DNA of 64,000 nt from Eublepharis macularius (Eukaryota > Chordata > Lepidosauria > Squamata > Eublepharidae): NCBI RefSeq assembly GCF_028583425.1, contig NC_072795.1, positions 9,447,001 to 9,511,000 on the forward strand, written 5' to 3'. Below the pieces are notes generated by a model. The model saw only the letters and a program-made list of their open reading frames with translations, made no database searches and was not told where the DNA came from. Both the position numbers and the translations under genes were made by a program. Positions 48,801-57,517 of this stretch are shown piece by piece; position 1 is the stretch's first letter, and each line of letters begins with the position of its first letter.

Positions 48801-51800
48801 GGTGGGCTAGGGCCAGGGCTGCTGCCAGGCCATGGGGCCAAGCTCGGTGGGTACCTCGGCGGAGGGCTCACATTGATTATTGATCAGAGCCTGATCGGGT
48901 CAGGTCTGTGGGAGTGGTGGGCTAGGGCTCTAGTCCATCCCTCCTTCTGGTGCCAGGGTTGCTGCCAGGCCCTGGGGCCAAGCTCGGTGGGTACCTCTGT
49001 GGAGGGCTGACATTATTATTATAAATCAGTGCCTGATCTGTTCAGGTCTGTGGGAGTGGTGGGCTAGGGCTCTATTCCCTCCCTCCCACTGGTGCCAGGG
49101 CTGCTGCCAGACCAAGGGCTGCCTGGGGCCAAGCTCAGTGGGCACCACAGCAGAGGGCACATAGAGTCATCTCCTTTCCTGTCCTCCTTAATTCTAGTTT
49201 GGTGGCACAATGAGTCTTCCTCTTGTGTTGGCTGCCAAGGGTGGTTGTGGGGTGAAGTGCGATGGTAGTCCTCCTGGTTGAGTTGTGGAAAGCAGTTTTG
49301 GGTGTGGCTCGGGGGCAGCAGGGAGTCCTCCCCCTCCCCCCAATTCACCTATGTGGGCTGTGGAGGCCCAAGAGCTCTTTGCGCAGGGGGGAGAGAATCT
49401 CAACATTTTGAGGAGGGGTGGGTGGGCGATAGATCCCTGGAGGAATGGTATGTGTGTTATGAATGATCCCTCCCGTCCCGATCCCAAACTCTCGGTGGTA
49501 TCCCCTCCCGCAGTCCACCCCTCACCCTGTCATCTGTGTCCAGCCCTGCAGTGCAGCCTGTAAGCATTCTTCCTCCTTCCCCTGGGACAGTTAGCGGTCA
49601 GCATCACAAGGCCTCCATATGGAGGCATTTTCGGGCCCTTCCTGATGACCCCTGTGTGGTGCGGTGCCTGTGATGTCCTGGTGCGCAGGGGTAAAAACCC
49701 AAAGCACCTGTCTTCGACGTCCCTGACTCGCCACCTGAAGAGGCACCACCCGAGCCTGTCTCCTTCCTCACCTAGTGAAACATCCATTGGGAGGAGAAAG
49801 GGGGCCACCTGCTCTTCTGAGCAGGGGACAGTGGGAGGATCACTTTGCCCTGAGGGTGATGCTGGTGAGAGCAGAGTGCTCCGGCAGGCTGCACTGGTGG
49901 AGGTTGTCCCCTCGGGGTCTGGGACAGCGCCGCTTACAACCAGGCCCCCAGTCCGAATGACACATCCTCTCCCTCCCACGCCGGGAATACCAGCGTGCTC
50001 CTCTTTGGCCTGGCAGTGGTGGGGGGATCTTCCCACTTACCCATCACATGTCAGGTCCTGTCCCTCCCATCCTTTCCGGTAAGGCAGGAAGGTGGGTGAT
50101 GCTGCTGATGGAAGCCTCCTTTGGTCACTTGCGCAGCAGCTCAGGAACTGTTGCACATATAGTGCAGCCGCATGGTGCCCCCATCCATCGCAAACGCAGA
50201 GCCCTCTGAGCATGGGGGAATGGGTCGCTCGACTGATGTCCTTCCCACAAAGGAAGGAAGGTGGCCGATGTCAGCTGCTGCTGCTGCTGCTGCTGTCCTG
50301 TTTCTGTCTCCCCCTCTCAGGACCCACTCTGACCCATCCAAACAATGCCTCCTGTCCTGCCCATCCCCTACTTTCCACAAAGGCAGGACGGTAGATCAGG
50401 TTAGCCCCTGCTTCACGGGGACTATCCTGTTACTGCTCCCTTCTTGGTTATACAGCTCGGCTCTGCTCGCGCAGCCGATTGTATGGTGTACGGATACAGT
50501 TGGTTGACAATGTGGCGGCACCCCTGTCAACAGGACTGATGGGACCTCTTTCAGCTGGGTGGGAATGTGTCCTGCAACTCCCATGCTTTCTGTCAAGGCA
50601 GGAAGGTGGATACTGTTGGCGGCCTTCGCTGCACTGTTCCTCAGTGGGACCCTCGGGTGAGGACCCGCAGATGCTGGGGGATATCCCCCCTCCCCCTCCT
50701 CATGATGACATGTCCTCTCCCTCCCATCTTTTCGGGGAAGGCAGGAAGGTGTGTACTGTTGGCTGCCTCCGCCACACTGTTCCGTGGTGGTACCCTCGGG
50801 TGAGGACCCGTGGATGCTGGGGGATATTCCCCCTCCCCCTCCTCATGATGACAAGTCTTCTCCCACCCACTCTGGGAATACCAGCGTGCTCTTCTTTGGC
50901 CTGGCAGGTGGGCACATGGGGGTGCCGCCAGTGAGTGGCCAGACCCCCTGCCCCCTGAGGGGAGGCAACTTTATGCTGCCTCCCCGTGCCCGCCAGGCCC
51001 AGCGGCCGCCCCCAGTACACACCTTCTGGCCTGTGCCGGAAATACCAGTGCGCTCCTTTTTGGCCTGGTGGGCGGGCACATGGGGGGTGCTGCTGGTGAG
51101 TGGCCAGACCCCCCGCCCCCTGAGGGGAGGCGGCTCATTGCTGTATCTCTGGGCACACCAGGCCTGGCGGCCGTCGCCATCACCCACCATTCCTTTATCA
51201 CTGGGAATACCAGCACGCTCCAGTTTGGCCTGGTGGGTGGGCACATGAGGGTGCCACCAGTGAGCGGCCAGACCCCCCACCCCCTGAGGGGAGGCGGCTC
51301 AACGCTGCCTCCCCGTGCCCGCCAGGCCCAGCAGCCACCACCAGTACCCACCTTCCTACATAGCTGGAAATACCAGCGTGCTCTTCTTTGGCCTGGCGGG
51401 CGGGCACATGGGGAGTGCTGCTGGCGAGCGGCCAGACCTCCCGCCCCCTGAGGGGAGGCGGCTCAACACTGCCTCCCCGTGCCTGCTAGGTCTGGCGGCC
51501 ACCGCCAGCACCTACCATTCCTGCCTGCGCAGGGAATACCAGCGCACTCCAGTTTGGCCTGGCGGGCAGGCACATGAGGGGTGCTGCCAGTGAGGGGTGC
51601 CACCAGACCCCCTGCCTCCTCCCAGTGCCCGCCAGGCCCGGTGGCCACCAGCATCACCCACCGTTCCTGTATCGCTGGGAATACTGGCATACTCCGCTTT
51701 GACCTCCACGAACCATGAACCATGAACCACAAACTGGTTCAGCAACAGGAGATGGCCGTTGTGGTTCGCTAATTCGGGATCGTCATCTGCACCGAACTAC

Positions 51801-54800
51801 GATCTGCTGGTTCATTAATTTATTTTGGTTCGTGCCCATGTCTACCCAAAACACTTCCTGTATTTAATATGTTTTTGTTTTTAAGAAAAGTTTTTCCGTC
51901 TTCAGTTTCTCATAGGTAACAAGAACAGTGTGCTTATATACTGCCCTTCTGGAAAACTTTGTGCCACATTCAGAGGAGTGAACAAAGTCCGTGTTATTAT
52001 CCCCACCATACAGCTAGCTATATGCTGAGTCAACTCCTTTCATTGCTGGGAGCCAATATTATGCCAGATTTGCTGTGTTGATCCTAAGTAATGGTATAAT
52101 CCTCTGAACTGAGTGAGCAAGTAAGAAAGAAAATAAGATCTGCAAAAAGTTTTTTTTCCAGTTGACTGTTTCTAGGAATATTTCCAGAAGTGTAGAATAT
52201 TGTTCTTCACATCCCTCTCAGCCGAATATAGATACCATTTTTATTTTCTGTGTTCTAGTCTGGATGTATCCTGAGTCAACATTTTTTCCTTTGCAGGGGA
52301 CTTATATTATTCCAGACCTCCGCTCTGTTCTTCTTGATCCCACGTGCTGGGAGAAGCCTCAGGAGTTCAACCCAAATCATTTTTTGGATAAGGATGGAAG
52401 TTTTTTGGAAAGAGAAGCATTTCTTCCATTTGGTGCAGGTAAAGGCAGTACTTGGACCTCATGTTTATGTAGCTATGTTTATGTAGTTGTTTGAAGGAGA
52501 AATGGCAAAAGAATATTTATTTGTAATCACTGCATTACTGAAACCTTGCATCAAAAATTGTAGTGTGGCTTGATTTTATGGAGCTGAAAAACATACTCTA
52601 TCGTATACAGCTTAGCCAATAATGAGAAACTGATTTCCTTTTTGAATAGCATCATAGAGTATTCAGGGGTTTTTTCTGGGAAAAGAGGTGGTGGAACTCA
52701 GTGGTGGAACTCAAGACCGCACAATGACGTCACTTTGGGTCAGCTGGAACAGGGGGGGGGGAGATTTTTAAAGTTTAAATCGCCCTCAGCGAAAATGGTC
52801 ACATGGCCAGTGGCCCCGCCCCCTGATCTCCAGACAGAGAGGAGTTTAGCGGCACGGAGGGCAATCTAAACTCCCCTCTGTCTGGAGATCAGGGGGCAGG
52901 GCCACCGGCCATGTGACCATTTTTAAGAGGTGCCGGAACTCTGTTCCACCACGTTCCTGCTGAAAAAAAGCCCTGGAGTTTTTACACTGAGTCTTCCCTT
53001 GTAGTGTGTTCTCTGACTGTCCGATGCTTTGCAAGATTTCAGGCAGAAGCTTTTCCCTGCCTTGTTCCTGGAGAGCCTATAAGTACTGATGGCAGAAAAT
53101 GAATATGGAAATTTTTGCATAAAAAGCATATGCTTCTCCGTGCAGTGATGATCTGTCCCATTTAGCCTCCTTCCATGGCAGTATAACGTTACAAATATTA
53201 CAGCTTTGGTGTGGGGAAGCTCTTTCTAGAACACATGGACCAGGTTGTACTGTTGGGAAGCCACCCACCCAGCCCTGACCTTCCCTTCATTCTCCATTGG
53301 TTGAATGCTATGCCGTAGAAAAAAGTTGTAAACAGCCATATTGGTGTTGAGTGCTCTCAAGTCATAGTTGATTTATGGCAACCCCTGGTGGGGTTTTCAT
53401 GGCAAGAGACTAAGAGAGCTCTTTTGCCATTGCCTGCCTCTGCAACTCTGGTCTTCGTTGGAGGTCTCCCATCCAGTTACTAACCAAGGCCGACTCTGCT
53501 TAGCTTCTGAGATCTGCTGAGATCAGGCTCACCTGGGCTATCTAGGTCAGAGCGAACAGCCATATTGGTTCATTCAAAATCCAAAAACAAGAACAAAATG
53601 TTTGCAATGCCTTTTATTAGTGAAAAACAGCCACATTGGCACAAAACATGGTGCAAGCTTTTGAGGCCAGCTGATCTCTTTCACAGGTTGGATGTTACAA
53701 GATTTTAAAATACAAGGGGGTTAGAAAGCAAATATTTTCAGGCTATGCAGCCCCTCCCTCCACAGAGGTGAGTATGAGGCTTGAGGCTTGACCACTCCCT
53801 GCTCCTTGGAAATACCAAACCTCGCCAAAGAGGACCGAGGAGTAATAAAAGCTTCAGTTTTCTAAAGACAGGTATCCTAAAATTGATAGAATGCAGTTTC
53901 CTGGCCTACAAGACTCAAATGCAATTTTCCGTATTCCGATTTCACTTAACACCCTATTATGCTTGATGAGAGGTGGGTCTGTTAAAGTACAGCCCTGGTC
54001 AGTCTCCATGTTCAGTGTGACTCATTCATGTCCTCAGGAAACTGGTGATGGCCAGTCTGTACTATATCAGCTCTGCTCCCTCCCCTTTCTATCAATATAT
54101 ATTTCAAGACAGCCCTTTAACCTGCTGTTAGACTGGTGTTGTAGCCAACCATCACCCACCTCTGAGTTCTACCAGGAGAGTAGTTCAGTTTAGGCAGAGC
54201 TCAGAATTGTTCATTATTGTACTTTGCTCAGTGAATGTCCTAGCTCTTGATTATACTGAATTTTGACATTTACTATGATATACACCTTGGATGTCAGCGA
54301 GAAAGGCAGACTAACAATAGCAATAGCAATAACAAGCAATTGTATATGATTTTGCTGCTGAAACAATTGAAAAGCAAATTGAGAAGGATGGAAGGAAGGC
54401 GGTAAATAGCTGTTGCTTTTGACCAGACTATCTTACAGGAAGCCCGAAGTTAACCCTGAGCAGAGGCTAAACCCAAGGTTCACAAAGCAACCCCCCCCCT
54501 TTTTTTTTACATAAATACCTGGGGTGAAATTAGGGTTGCCTGGAGTTACAACTGATCTCCAAACTACAGATAACAGTTCCCCTGGAGAAAATGGAGTTCA
54601 TGACATCACTTTCCTAGTGAACTCCTTTCACTCCCCAAACCCTACTATCTTCAGGCTTCAGCACCAAAGCTCCAAGAATTTCCCAACCCGAGGTGAAATG
54701 CTATTGCGTCGCAGTGCACAACTCCTCCAATTATCTGGGGGAAACTATTTCAATCCCACAGTCAAAGGGAATCTTGAAATCACCCCTGGGCAGTTTTGCA

Positions 54801-56968
54801 AAAACTTGGGAAATCCCAATATCAGCTGCTCTAGCCTCTTCTACATTACTTTGTTTTTGTCCTCTGTTATTTCCACCATTGCTAGATAGCTTCCAGTGTT
54901 GCCCGTGGGCTTTGGACTGGGTAGCATTGAAAAGTCATCACAGTGGTATAAATTATTTGGATTATTTCTTTCTTCATCAATTTCTTAGTAGTTGTACATG
55001 AGTTCCCAACATATTTCGGCTATATCTCCAGGCAGCATTAGCTGCTCACAGAGGGGGACGTACATTGATCTTCTGGAAGGAGGGAAGACAGAACAGCTTT
55101 CCCGGGCATCCGGGGCTTTTTTGGGTGGGCAGAGCCAACTGCCTCTTTAGGCGGCTCCGCGCACCCGGCTTCAGTTTTGCACAACGCTCAGCCCACCCTG
55201 CTCACCCTGTTTTGGTGCAGGATTAGCCAGTTGCTGTATTCAGAGCCAGGTAAGAATTTTTTCCCCTTATCCCCTATTGGACATGGGAGGAGGGGTTTTT
55301 CGCTTACCTTGCACCAGGACTCGAGTGGTGGAAATTGGCATGTGGTGGTGCTGGTTAGTGATGTCTTTGGCAGGATAGAGTTTGGTTAGCAGCAGCGGGC
55401 TGGTGAGCACCCTTGGCGTTTCCCTATTGGTAGGGAAGAGGGGTCTGCTAGGAGTGGCTGGTACTGCTTGTGATGACTGCCAGTGTGCGTGGGCAGACTG
55501 CCTGGGGGAACCCCACGTGCAAGTCCTTCCCTCACCTGCCTGCCCTCCCCTTTCTAAAGCCTGTTGAATTTTCCCCCATGTTAAAAAAAAGTTTCATTTC
55601 GAGTAAATAATTCAAAAAGAAAATTCAGATTCAGAAAGGGAAAAGAGCGGGAACACATTTTGCGCACCAACAGGTAATTTTATAGCTACGCAAATATAAG
55701 CCAGCAAAAGAGCTTTGTGGACACATTCTGGCTTCACTTATCAGATAGACAGCCAGGACTAAAACCAAAATATGGCTTTCTGTCCAAGAGTAGAAATGAT
55801 GTACAACCTGACTGGTCAGATGGGAAGACTGAGTTTTTCAGTCTCCTGGAATTGGGAGGGGAGAGATCCAGGCAGGAAGCAAAGAATGTTAAGAAATTCC
55901 TAACAGTATAAATCAGATTAAACTGAGGTATAAAAGTCTATCTTTAAAAAATGCTAATGGAACAGGTCCTTTATGTTGCTAAACAGGGGTGCCCACAGCC
56001 CCAGAGAAAGAATATGCCCTGTTCCAGTTACCAAAGGCCAACCCAAACATTATATAAAAACAGGTCACATTACTTGCCCAGATGCGTGGACCACTCTCAT
56101 TACTTGCCCTCTAGTCTCCCCCCTCCCCCACCGGAACCTTTTTTATCATCATCTCATCATCCTTTTGCCAAATGCACAATGATTTAAAATGGAAAGGCTG
56201 AAAGGGTTAATGCTGTGATGACCCAATTCTGGGGTCTGTGAAACTCCTCCCAGAGACAGTCATTCGACTTCACTTAAGGTGATGAAATTAGATGCTGTCC
56301 TGCTCCTTTGCTCATTCTTTGCTCAGCCTATCATTGAGTGGGGACAGATAAATCTGAATTAATGTTGAAATAGCTTAGTTAGGGTGTGGAAGGAGCCATC
56401 ATAGTAGCAATGAGAAATGATGGCAGGCCATTGGAAGGACCCAATACTGGGTTTTGTGAGACACCTCCCAGAGACAGTCATTCAACATCAATGAAGGTGA
56501 TGAAACTAGATGTTGTCCTGTCCCTTTGCTCATTCTTCGCTCAGCACATCCTTGAGGGGTGTAGAGAAGTATGAATCAAAATGGAAGCAGCTTAGCAAGA
56601 GTGGGGAAGGAGCCATCATAGTAGCAGTGAAAAATGACGATAGGCCATTAGAAGGAAGTCTTGGCTCACCAACTCATATTCCCCTATCAAAATCTAATGT
56701 AGATACTTCCCTGGAGGATGCATGCTAGAGTCTGCATGGAAAGTTATTACTCACTTAGTTTTTCTTTGATTTCCTTGCAGGAGCCCGTGTGTGCCTGGGA
56801 GAACAGCTGGCGAAGATTGAGCTCTTTATCATCTTCACCAGTCTGCTGAGGTCATTCACTTTTCAGTTACCAGAAGGCATGAAAGAACTCAACGAAGAAC
56901 CTATAGTAGGGGCAACAGTGGCTCCCCCATGTTTTAAGATCCGTGCTGTTCCCCGATGTACAAATTAG
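27640..56968 (+). CDS. CYP2: Cytochrome P450 family 2 gene (CYP2J/2K-like), nine exons, intact
   Basis: Haem-thiolate mono-oxygenase of the endoplasmic reticulum; CYP2 enzymes oxidise fatty acids, steroids or xenobiotics with electrons from NADPH-P450 reductase. Joined exons are 27640-27834, 35207-35369, 39934-40083, 40860-41020, 42185-42361, 46881-47022, 47631-47818, 52297-52438 and 56781-56968, giving 1506 nt and 501 aa, close to the family norm of about 490-500. Seen in the protein: hydrophobic anchor at residues 6-21, LPPGPP hinge 38-43, helix C W129-K-E-Q-R133, helix I A306-G-T-E-T-T311, K-helix E363-I-Q-R366, and haem loop F437-G-A-G-A-R-V-C444-L-G446 with C444 as haem ligand. All introns are GT-AG, phases 0,1,1,0,0,1,0,1, and exon lengths match the conserved CYP2 pattern. 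No stop or frameshift. Phrases such as [13 protein letters not shown] and [10 protein letters not shown] recall CYP2J, but the C-terminus is less typical and CYP2K cannot be excluded; substrate is unknown. Confidence 0.95.
28150..28520 (-). pseudogene. BovB LINE C-terminal fragment in intron 1
   Basis: The minus strand reads [20 protein letters not shown] and WLDSIK, the BovB ORF2 end, with a degraded continuation up to ...[10 protein letters not shown] near 28480. Confidence 0.75.
28521..29713. other. Intron 1 sequence, no feature recognised
   Basis: No repeat family or exon-like stretch recognised. Confidence 0.4.
29714..29854. mobile_element. MITE with inverted ends
   Basis: attccacacacgttggataa at the left is inverse to ttatccgacatgtgcggaat at the right. 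A half copy occurs at 59500-59565. Confidence 0.65.
29855..31490. other. Intron 1 sequence, no gene recognised
   Basis: Non-coding; poly-G runs at about 30918 and 31056. A patch near 31165-31215 (gttgtgacatcacttct) recalls the repeat at about 1000. Confidence 0.4.
31495..31770 (+). pseudogene. BovB RT fragment with 3' tail
   Basis: The + strand reads [33 protein letters not shown] and further [19 protein letters not shown], BovB RT domain text, then jumps to the tail gaagtgacttgatggcatataacacac. An internal deletion joins RT to the 3' end. Confidence 0.75.
31775..33858. other. Intron 1 sequence, no gene recognised
   Basis: AT-rich DNA without recognised exon or repeat. Confidence 0.4.
33859..34092. 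mobile_element. MITE with perfect 76-bp inverted arms
   Basis: Left arm 33859-33934 and right arm 34017-34092 are exact inverse copies, starting gagcagaaccacaagtgac. Flanked by atagaatcata on both sides (11 bp), though this lies in the CR1 tail, which is itself repetitive. A one-armed relative lies at 46505-46672. Confidence 0.85.
34093..34440 (-). mobile_element. CR1 LINE 3' tail
   Basis: The minus strand runs from ...ggccatctgaccacagtgctgattctgtgaac to the terminus ccctatgattctatga, matching the CR1 3' UTR at 2195-2515. An (ac)n microsatellite lies at 34165-34202. Confidence 0.8.
34441..35206. other. End of intron 1, no other feature
   Basis: No clear repeats; ordinary intron DNA up to the exon 2 acceptor. 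Confidence 0.4.
35207..35369 (+). CDS. CYP2: CYP2 exon 2
   Basis: 163 nt, the exact size of exon 2 in CYP2 genes. The acceptor is ...caattggcag and the donor gtaagt, leaving phase 1. It encodes the A helix and beta-1 sheet (start [13 protein letters not shown]) and the ...EDFAGRP... stretch before the B helix. Intron 1 upstream is 7.4 kb. Confidence 0.95.
38265..38597 (-). mobile_element. Penelope-like terminal repeat, copy B
   Basis: 333 bp almost identical to copy A (11329-11660). Inserted in the minisatellite of intron 2. No RT attached. Confidence 0.55.
38322..38356 (-). ncRNA. Hammerhead-ribozyme-like core, copy B
   Basis: Minus strand: CUGAAGA (38356-38350), a bulged U, stem II GCCAGC/GCUGGU (6 bp with one G-U), GAAAC (38329-38325) and GUC (38324-38322). 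All invariant core positions are present. Stem III is two base pairs with no loop. Confidence 0.55.
39934..40083 (+). CDS. CYP2: CYP2 exon 3 (helix C)
   Basis: 150 nt, the conserved CYP2 exon 3 length. The acceptor ...gggtgcag completes a split Gly codon. It encodes [16 protein letters not shown]129 and R133 of the WxxxR motif contact the haem propionates. The donor is gtacgt, phase 1. Confidence 0.95.
40252..40472. mobile_element. MITE-like repeat in intron 3
   Basis: Inverted ends aggttgccaactccag and ctggagtttggcaagct, with a poly-G run inside. Relatives lie at 46445-46800 and 54533-54680. Confidence 0.6.
40860..41020 (+). CDS. CYP2: CYP2 exon 4
   Basis: 161 nt, conserved CYP2 exon 4 length. 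Acceptor ...gtacttgcag, donor gtaagt, phase 0. It starts with the family-typical [12 protein letters not shown] and covers helices D-E and the approach to helix F ([15 protein letters not shown]). Intron 3 is only 776 nt. Confidence 0.95.
41268..41395 (-). mobile_element. 5S-derived SINE fragment
   Basis: Shares gcctctgcaaccctggtctt and tggaggtctcccatct with the copies at 5.9 and 53.4 kb; the 5S-like head is truncated. Confidence 0.6.
42185..42361 (+). CDS. CYP2: CYP2 exon 5 (helices F-G)
   Basis: 177 nt, conserved length. Acceptor ...tttcctgtag, donor gtaagt, phase 0. Encodes [17 protein letters not shown], strikingly like mammalian CYP2J at the same place, followed by the helix G region ending ...[12 protein letters not shown]. 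Confidence 0.95.
43105..43317. mobile_element. Snap-back retroposon, 84-bp arms, 11-bp target duplication
   Basis: Flanks are atttaaatcat at 43094-43104 and 43318-43328. Arms 43148-43231 and 43232-43315 are inverse copies meeting at atgcat with no loop. The 43105-43147 segment (agccgtgttagtctgtag) is the normal 3' end on the minus strand. Confidence 0.8.
44268..44455. mobile_element. Snap-back retroposon, 68-bp arms, 11-bp target duplication
   Basis: Flanks are tatgaaggaaa at 44257-44267 and 44456-44466. Arms 44310-44377 and 44387-44454 differ at one position, with loop gaagagaac. Inserted into the 3' part of a BovB copy. Confidence 0.85.
44456..44965 (-). pseudogene. BovB LINE C-terminal fragment in intron 5
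   Basis: The minus strand reads [20 protein letters not shown] (about 44540-44600) and, upstream in another frame, [20 protein letters not shown] and NVDSFQLWF. The BovB tail resumes left of the nested element at 44195-44267. Confidence 0.8.
45371..45488. mobile_element. MITE nested in CR1 (first)
   Basis: Inverted ends gggccaagctgcaagtga and tcacttgtagtttggccc. Flanks actctcag/agtctcag suggest an imperfect 8-bp target duplication, as in hAT elements. Confidence 0.7.
45691..45833. mobile_element. MITE nested in CR1 (second)
   Basis: Same family as the first: gggccaagctacaagtgac at the left, the inverse at the right, and arms of about 70 bp (cttgcctggcaagtgaac). Two independent insertions of one family lie within 250 bp. 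Confidence 0.75.
46445..46800. mobile_element. MITE-like repeat with a nested one-armed MITE
   Basis: The outer sequence resembles 54533-54680 (ttacaactgatc-ccaaacta). It is split at about 46505-46672 by a relative of the 33859 MITE (gaccacaagtgac ... cttccctcaagttttgatgg). Confidence 0.55.
46881..47022 (+). CDS. CYP2: CYP2 exon 6 (helix I, oxygen-activating motif)
   Basis: 142 nt, conserved length. Acceptor ...ctcaacaacag, donor gtaaga, phase 1. Encodes helix I with A306-G-T-E-T-T311; the acid-Thr pair E309/T310 is needed for dioxygen scission. Ends ...ANRPNIQ before a split Gln codon. Confidence 0.95.
47631..47818 (+). CDS. CYP2: CYP2 exon 7 (ExxR)
   Basis: 188 nt, conserved length. Acceptor ...ttttcctcag, donor gtatca, phase 0. 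The K helix is AVIHEIQRF, with the invariant E363-x-x-R366 pair. Intron 7 downstream contains a 3.75-kb hAT element. Confidence 0.95.
48544..48651 (+). promoter_or_regulatory. TATA box and splice donor inside the hAT element
   Basis: TATAAATA at 48544-48551 is followed about 95 bp downstream by a good 5' splice site, act|gtgagt, at 48646-48651. The layout looks like a transposon promoter plus short non-coding first exon. No transcript evidence. Confidence 0.4.
48701..49140 (+). repeat. Tandem repeat, unit about 117-140 bp
   Basis: ggctgctgcc starts near 48702, 48818, 48958 and 49099; each unit contains ggtctgtgggagtggtgggc. Inside the hAT element. Confidence 0.75.
49600..49790 (+). pseudogene. 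BED zinc finger of a hAT transposase
   Basis: Translation contains [13 protein letters not shown] and then [12 protein letters not shown], i.e. C-x2-C followed by H-x4-H, the BED-finger spacing. DNA-binding N-terminus of hAT transposases. The downstream frame is low-complexity and stops at 50082 without a catalytic core. Confidence 0.65.
50870..51700 (+). repeat. Minisatellite, unit about 165 bp, five or six copies
   Basis: gg(a/g)aataccagc starts near 50873, 51040, 51202, 51365 and 51531, with a degenerate one at 51678. Each unit has tttggcctggcgggcgggca and ccccctgaggggaggc. A single related unit occurs at 49983. Produces long artefactual open frames. Confidence 0.85.
51925..52060 (-). mobile_element. 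SINE fragment, tRNA-derived family
   Basis: tatactgcccttctggaaaa and attatccccaccatacag resemble the 3' half of the SINE at 16925-17186. The head is missing. Confidence 0.45.
52297..52438 (+). CDS. CYP2: CYP2 exon 8 (meander, first half of haem loop)
   Basis: 142 nt, conserved length. Acceptor ...ttcctttgcag, donor gtaaag, phase 1. Encodes [12 protein letters not shown] in the meander and ends AFLPFGA, the start of the haem-binding loop, which is split between exons 8 and 9 as in other CYP2 genes. Confidence 0.95.
52664..52975. mobile_element. Palindromic hAT-type MITE in intron 8
   Basis: Ends caggggttttttctgggaaa and the inverse gctgaaaaaaagccctg; inner arms gatctccagacagag / ctctgtctggagatc and ggtcacatggcc / ggccatgtgacc continue the palindrome. 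Flanks are similar but not identical. Confidence 0.75.
53338..53560 (-). mobile_element. 5S-rRNA-derived SINE
   Basis: Minus strand: ctcagaagctaagcagagtc and ggatgggagacctcc. Nearly full copy, ending in the fixed region (gttgccataaatcaactatg). Confidence 0.75.
54533..54680. mobile_element. MITE-like repeat in intron 8
   Basis: gggttgcctggagttacaac ... ccaaagctccaagaatttcc; related to 40252 and 46445. Confidence 0.45.
54681..56214. other. Intron 8 sequence, no gene recognised
   Basis: No known repeat or domain. A GC-richer patch at 55090-55560 has no homology that I can name. Confidence 0.35.
56215..56660 (+). repeat. Two-unit tandem duplication, period 217-218 bp
   Basis: cagagacagtcattc starts at 56251 and 56469, and aaggagccatcatagtagca at 56390 and 56607. 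Divergence is about 10-15 percent. Lies 120 bp before the exon 9 acceptor. Confidence 0.8.
56781..56968 (+). CDS. CYP2: CYP2 exon 9 (haem Cys and C-terminus)
   Basis: 188 nt including TAG (56966-56968). Acceptor ...tttccttgcag. Begins [12 protein letters not shown] with haem-ligand C444. Two small departures from the usual CYP2 loop are visible: G at 438 where Ser is common, and A at 441 where Lys or Arg is usual; both are tolerated by the P450 signature. Ends ...[11 protein letters not shown]. Confidence 0.95.
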
Positions 56969-57511
56969 AGCATCTTATTTGTTTCTAGCAATTTCTCTTG
57001 CATTCCTGTAATCATTTCCCCCTCAGCTTCTGGATCACAGGTTGATGGGTTCCTAAATCAGTTATTATTATTATTGGAAAAATATTCAGGGGTGTGCACT
57101 GGAAAAAATGACTATTTCTGTTTCGGATGCAGGGTTTCCAAACAAATTATGTCCCATTATAATTTTTTTCCCCAATGGGGCATTGCTGATTCAGATCTTA
57201 TCCGTTTGGTTTCTTTCCTTATCATGAGTTTTGGACCCATTCTTTGCAATGAGGGCTTCTAGGCTCTTTGGGGCAGCTGTTTTTACTCTTTATGGCACCA
57301 AAACCACAAAGAACACAATCCTCTCTTTAAACCATCACTCTGAGTTTTCCGTCAGATATACCACACAAAAACACAACAATGGACCCTGAAGAAGTTGAGT
57401 GTGGGCGAGTGCAGACTATGGCAGGAAACTGGCTGGCAAAGGGGTAGTGGGGCGGTGGCAGCATTAAAAACAATCCGGCTTCATGTTTACTTTTACTTTT
57501 TCTGTAGCACC

Positions 57512-57517
57512 AATAAA
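57512..57517 (+). terminator. Candidate polyadenylation signal for the CYP2 gene
   Basis: AATAAA 544 nt after the stop codon, followed about 25 nt later by a GT-rich stretch (tgttgtgtgttggg) of the kind that promotes cleavage. There is no AATAAA or ATTAAA between the stop and this point. It lies inside a hAT-like insertion starting at 57087. Confidence 0.45.

Larger units (their letters stand above)
48090..51844 (+). mobile_element. hAT transposon, 3755 bp, with exact 8-bp target duplication
   Basis: Target duplication cccaaaac at 48082-48089 and 51845-51852. Ends are tagagatgggcacgaacca and its inverse ggttcgtgcccatgtcta (one mismatch in the overlap). An N-terminal BED-type zinc finger is coded, but no RNase-H-like transposase core or dimerisation domain could be found, so it is probably non-autonomous. 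Internal tandem repeats make up much of it. It sits in intron 7 in gene orientation. Confidence 0.85.

Noticed and set aside
50700..51450. Overlapping open frames of 100-145 codons on both strands
   Set aside because: All derive from the 165-bp minisatellite inside the hAT element.
53440..53530. 5S rRNA-like stretch, possible 5S gene
   Set aside because: Only the internal promoter part matches 5S rRNA and the same body recurs at three sites; it is a SINE.
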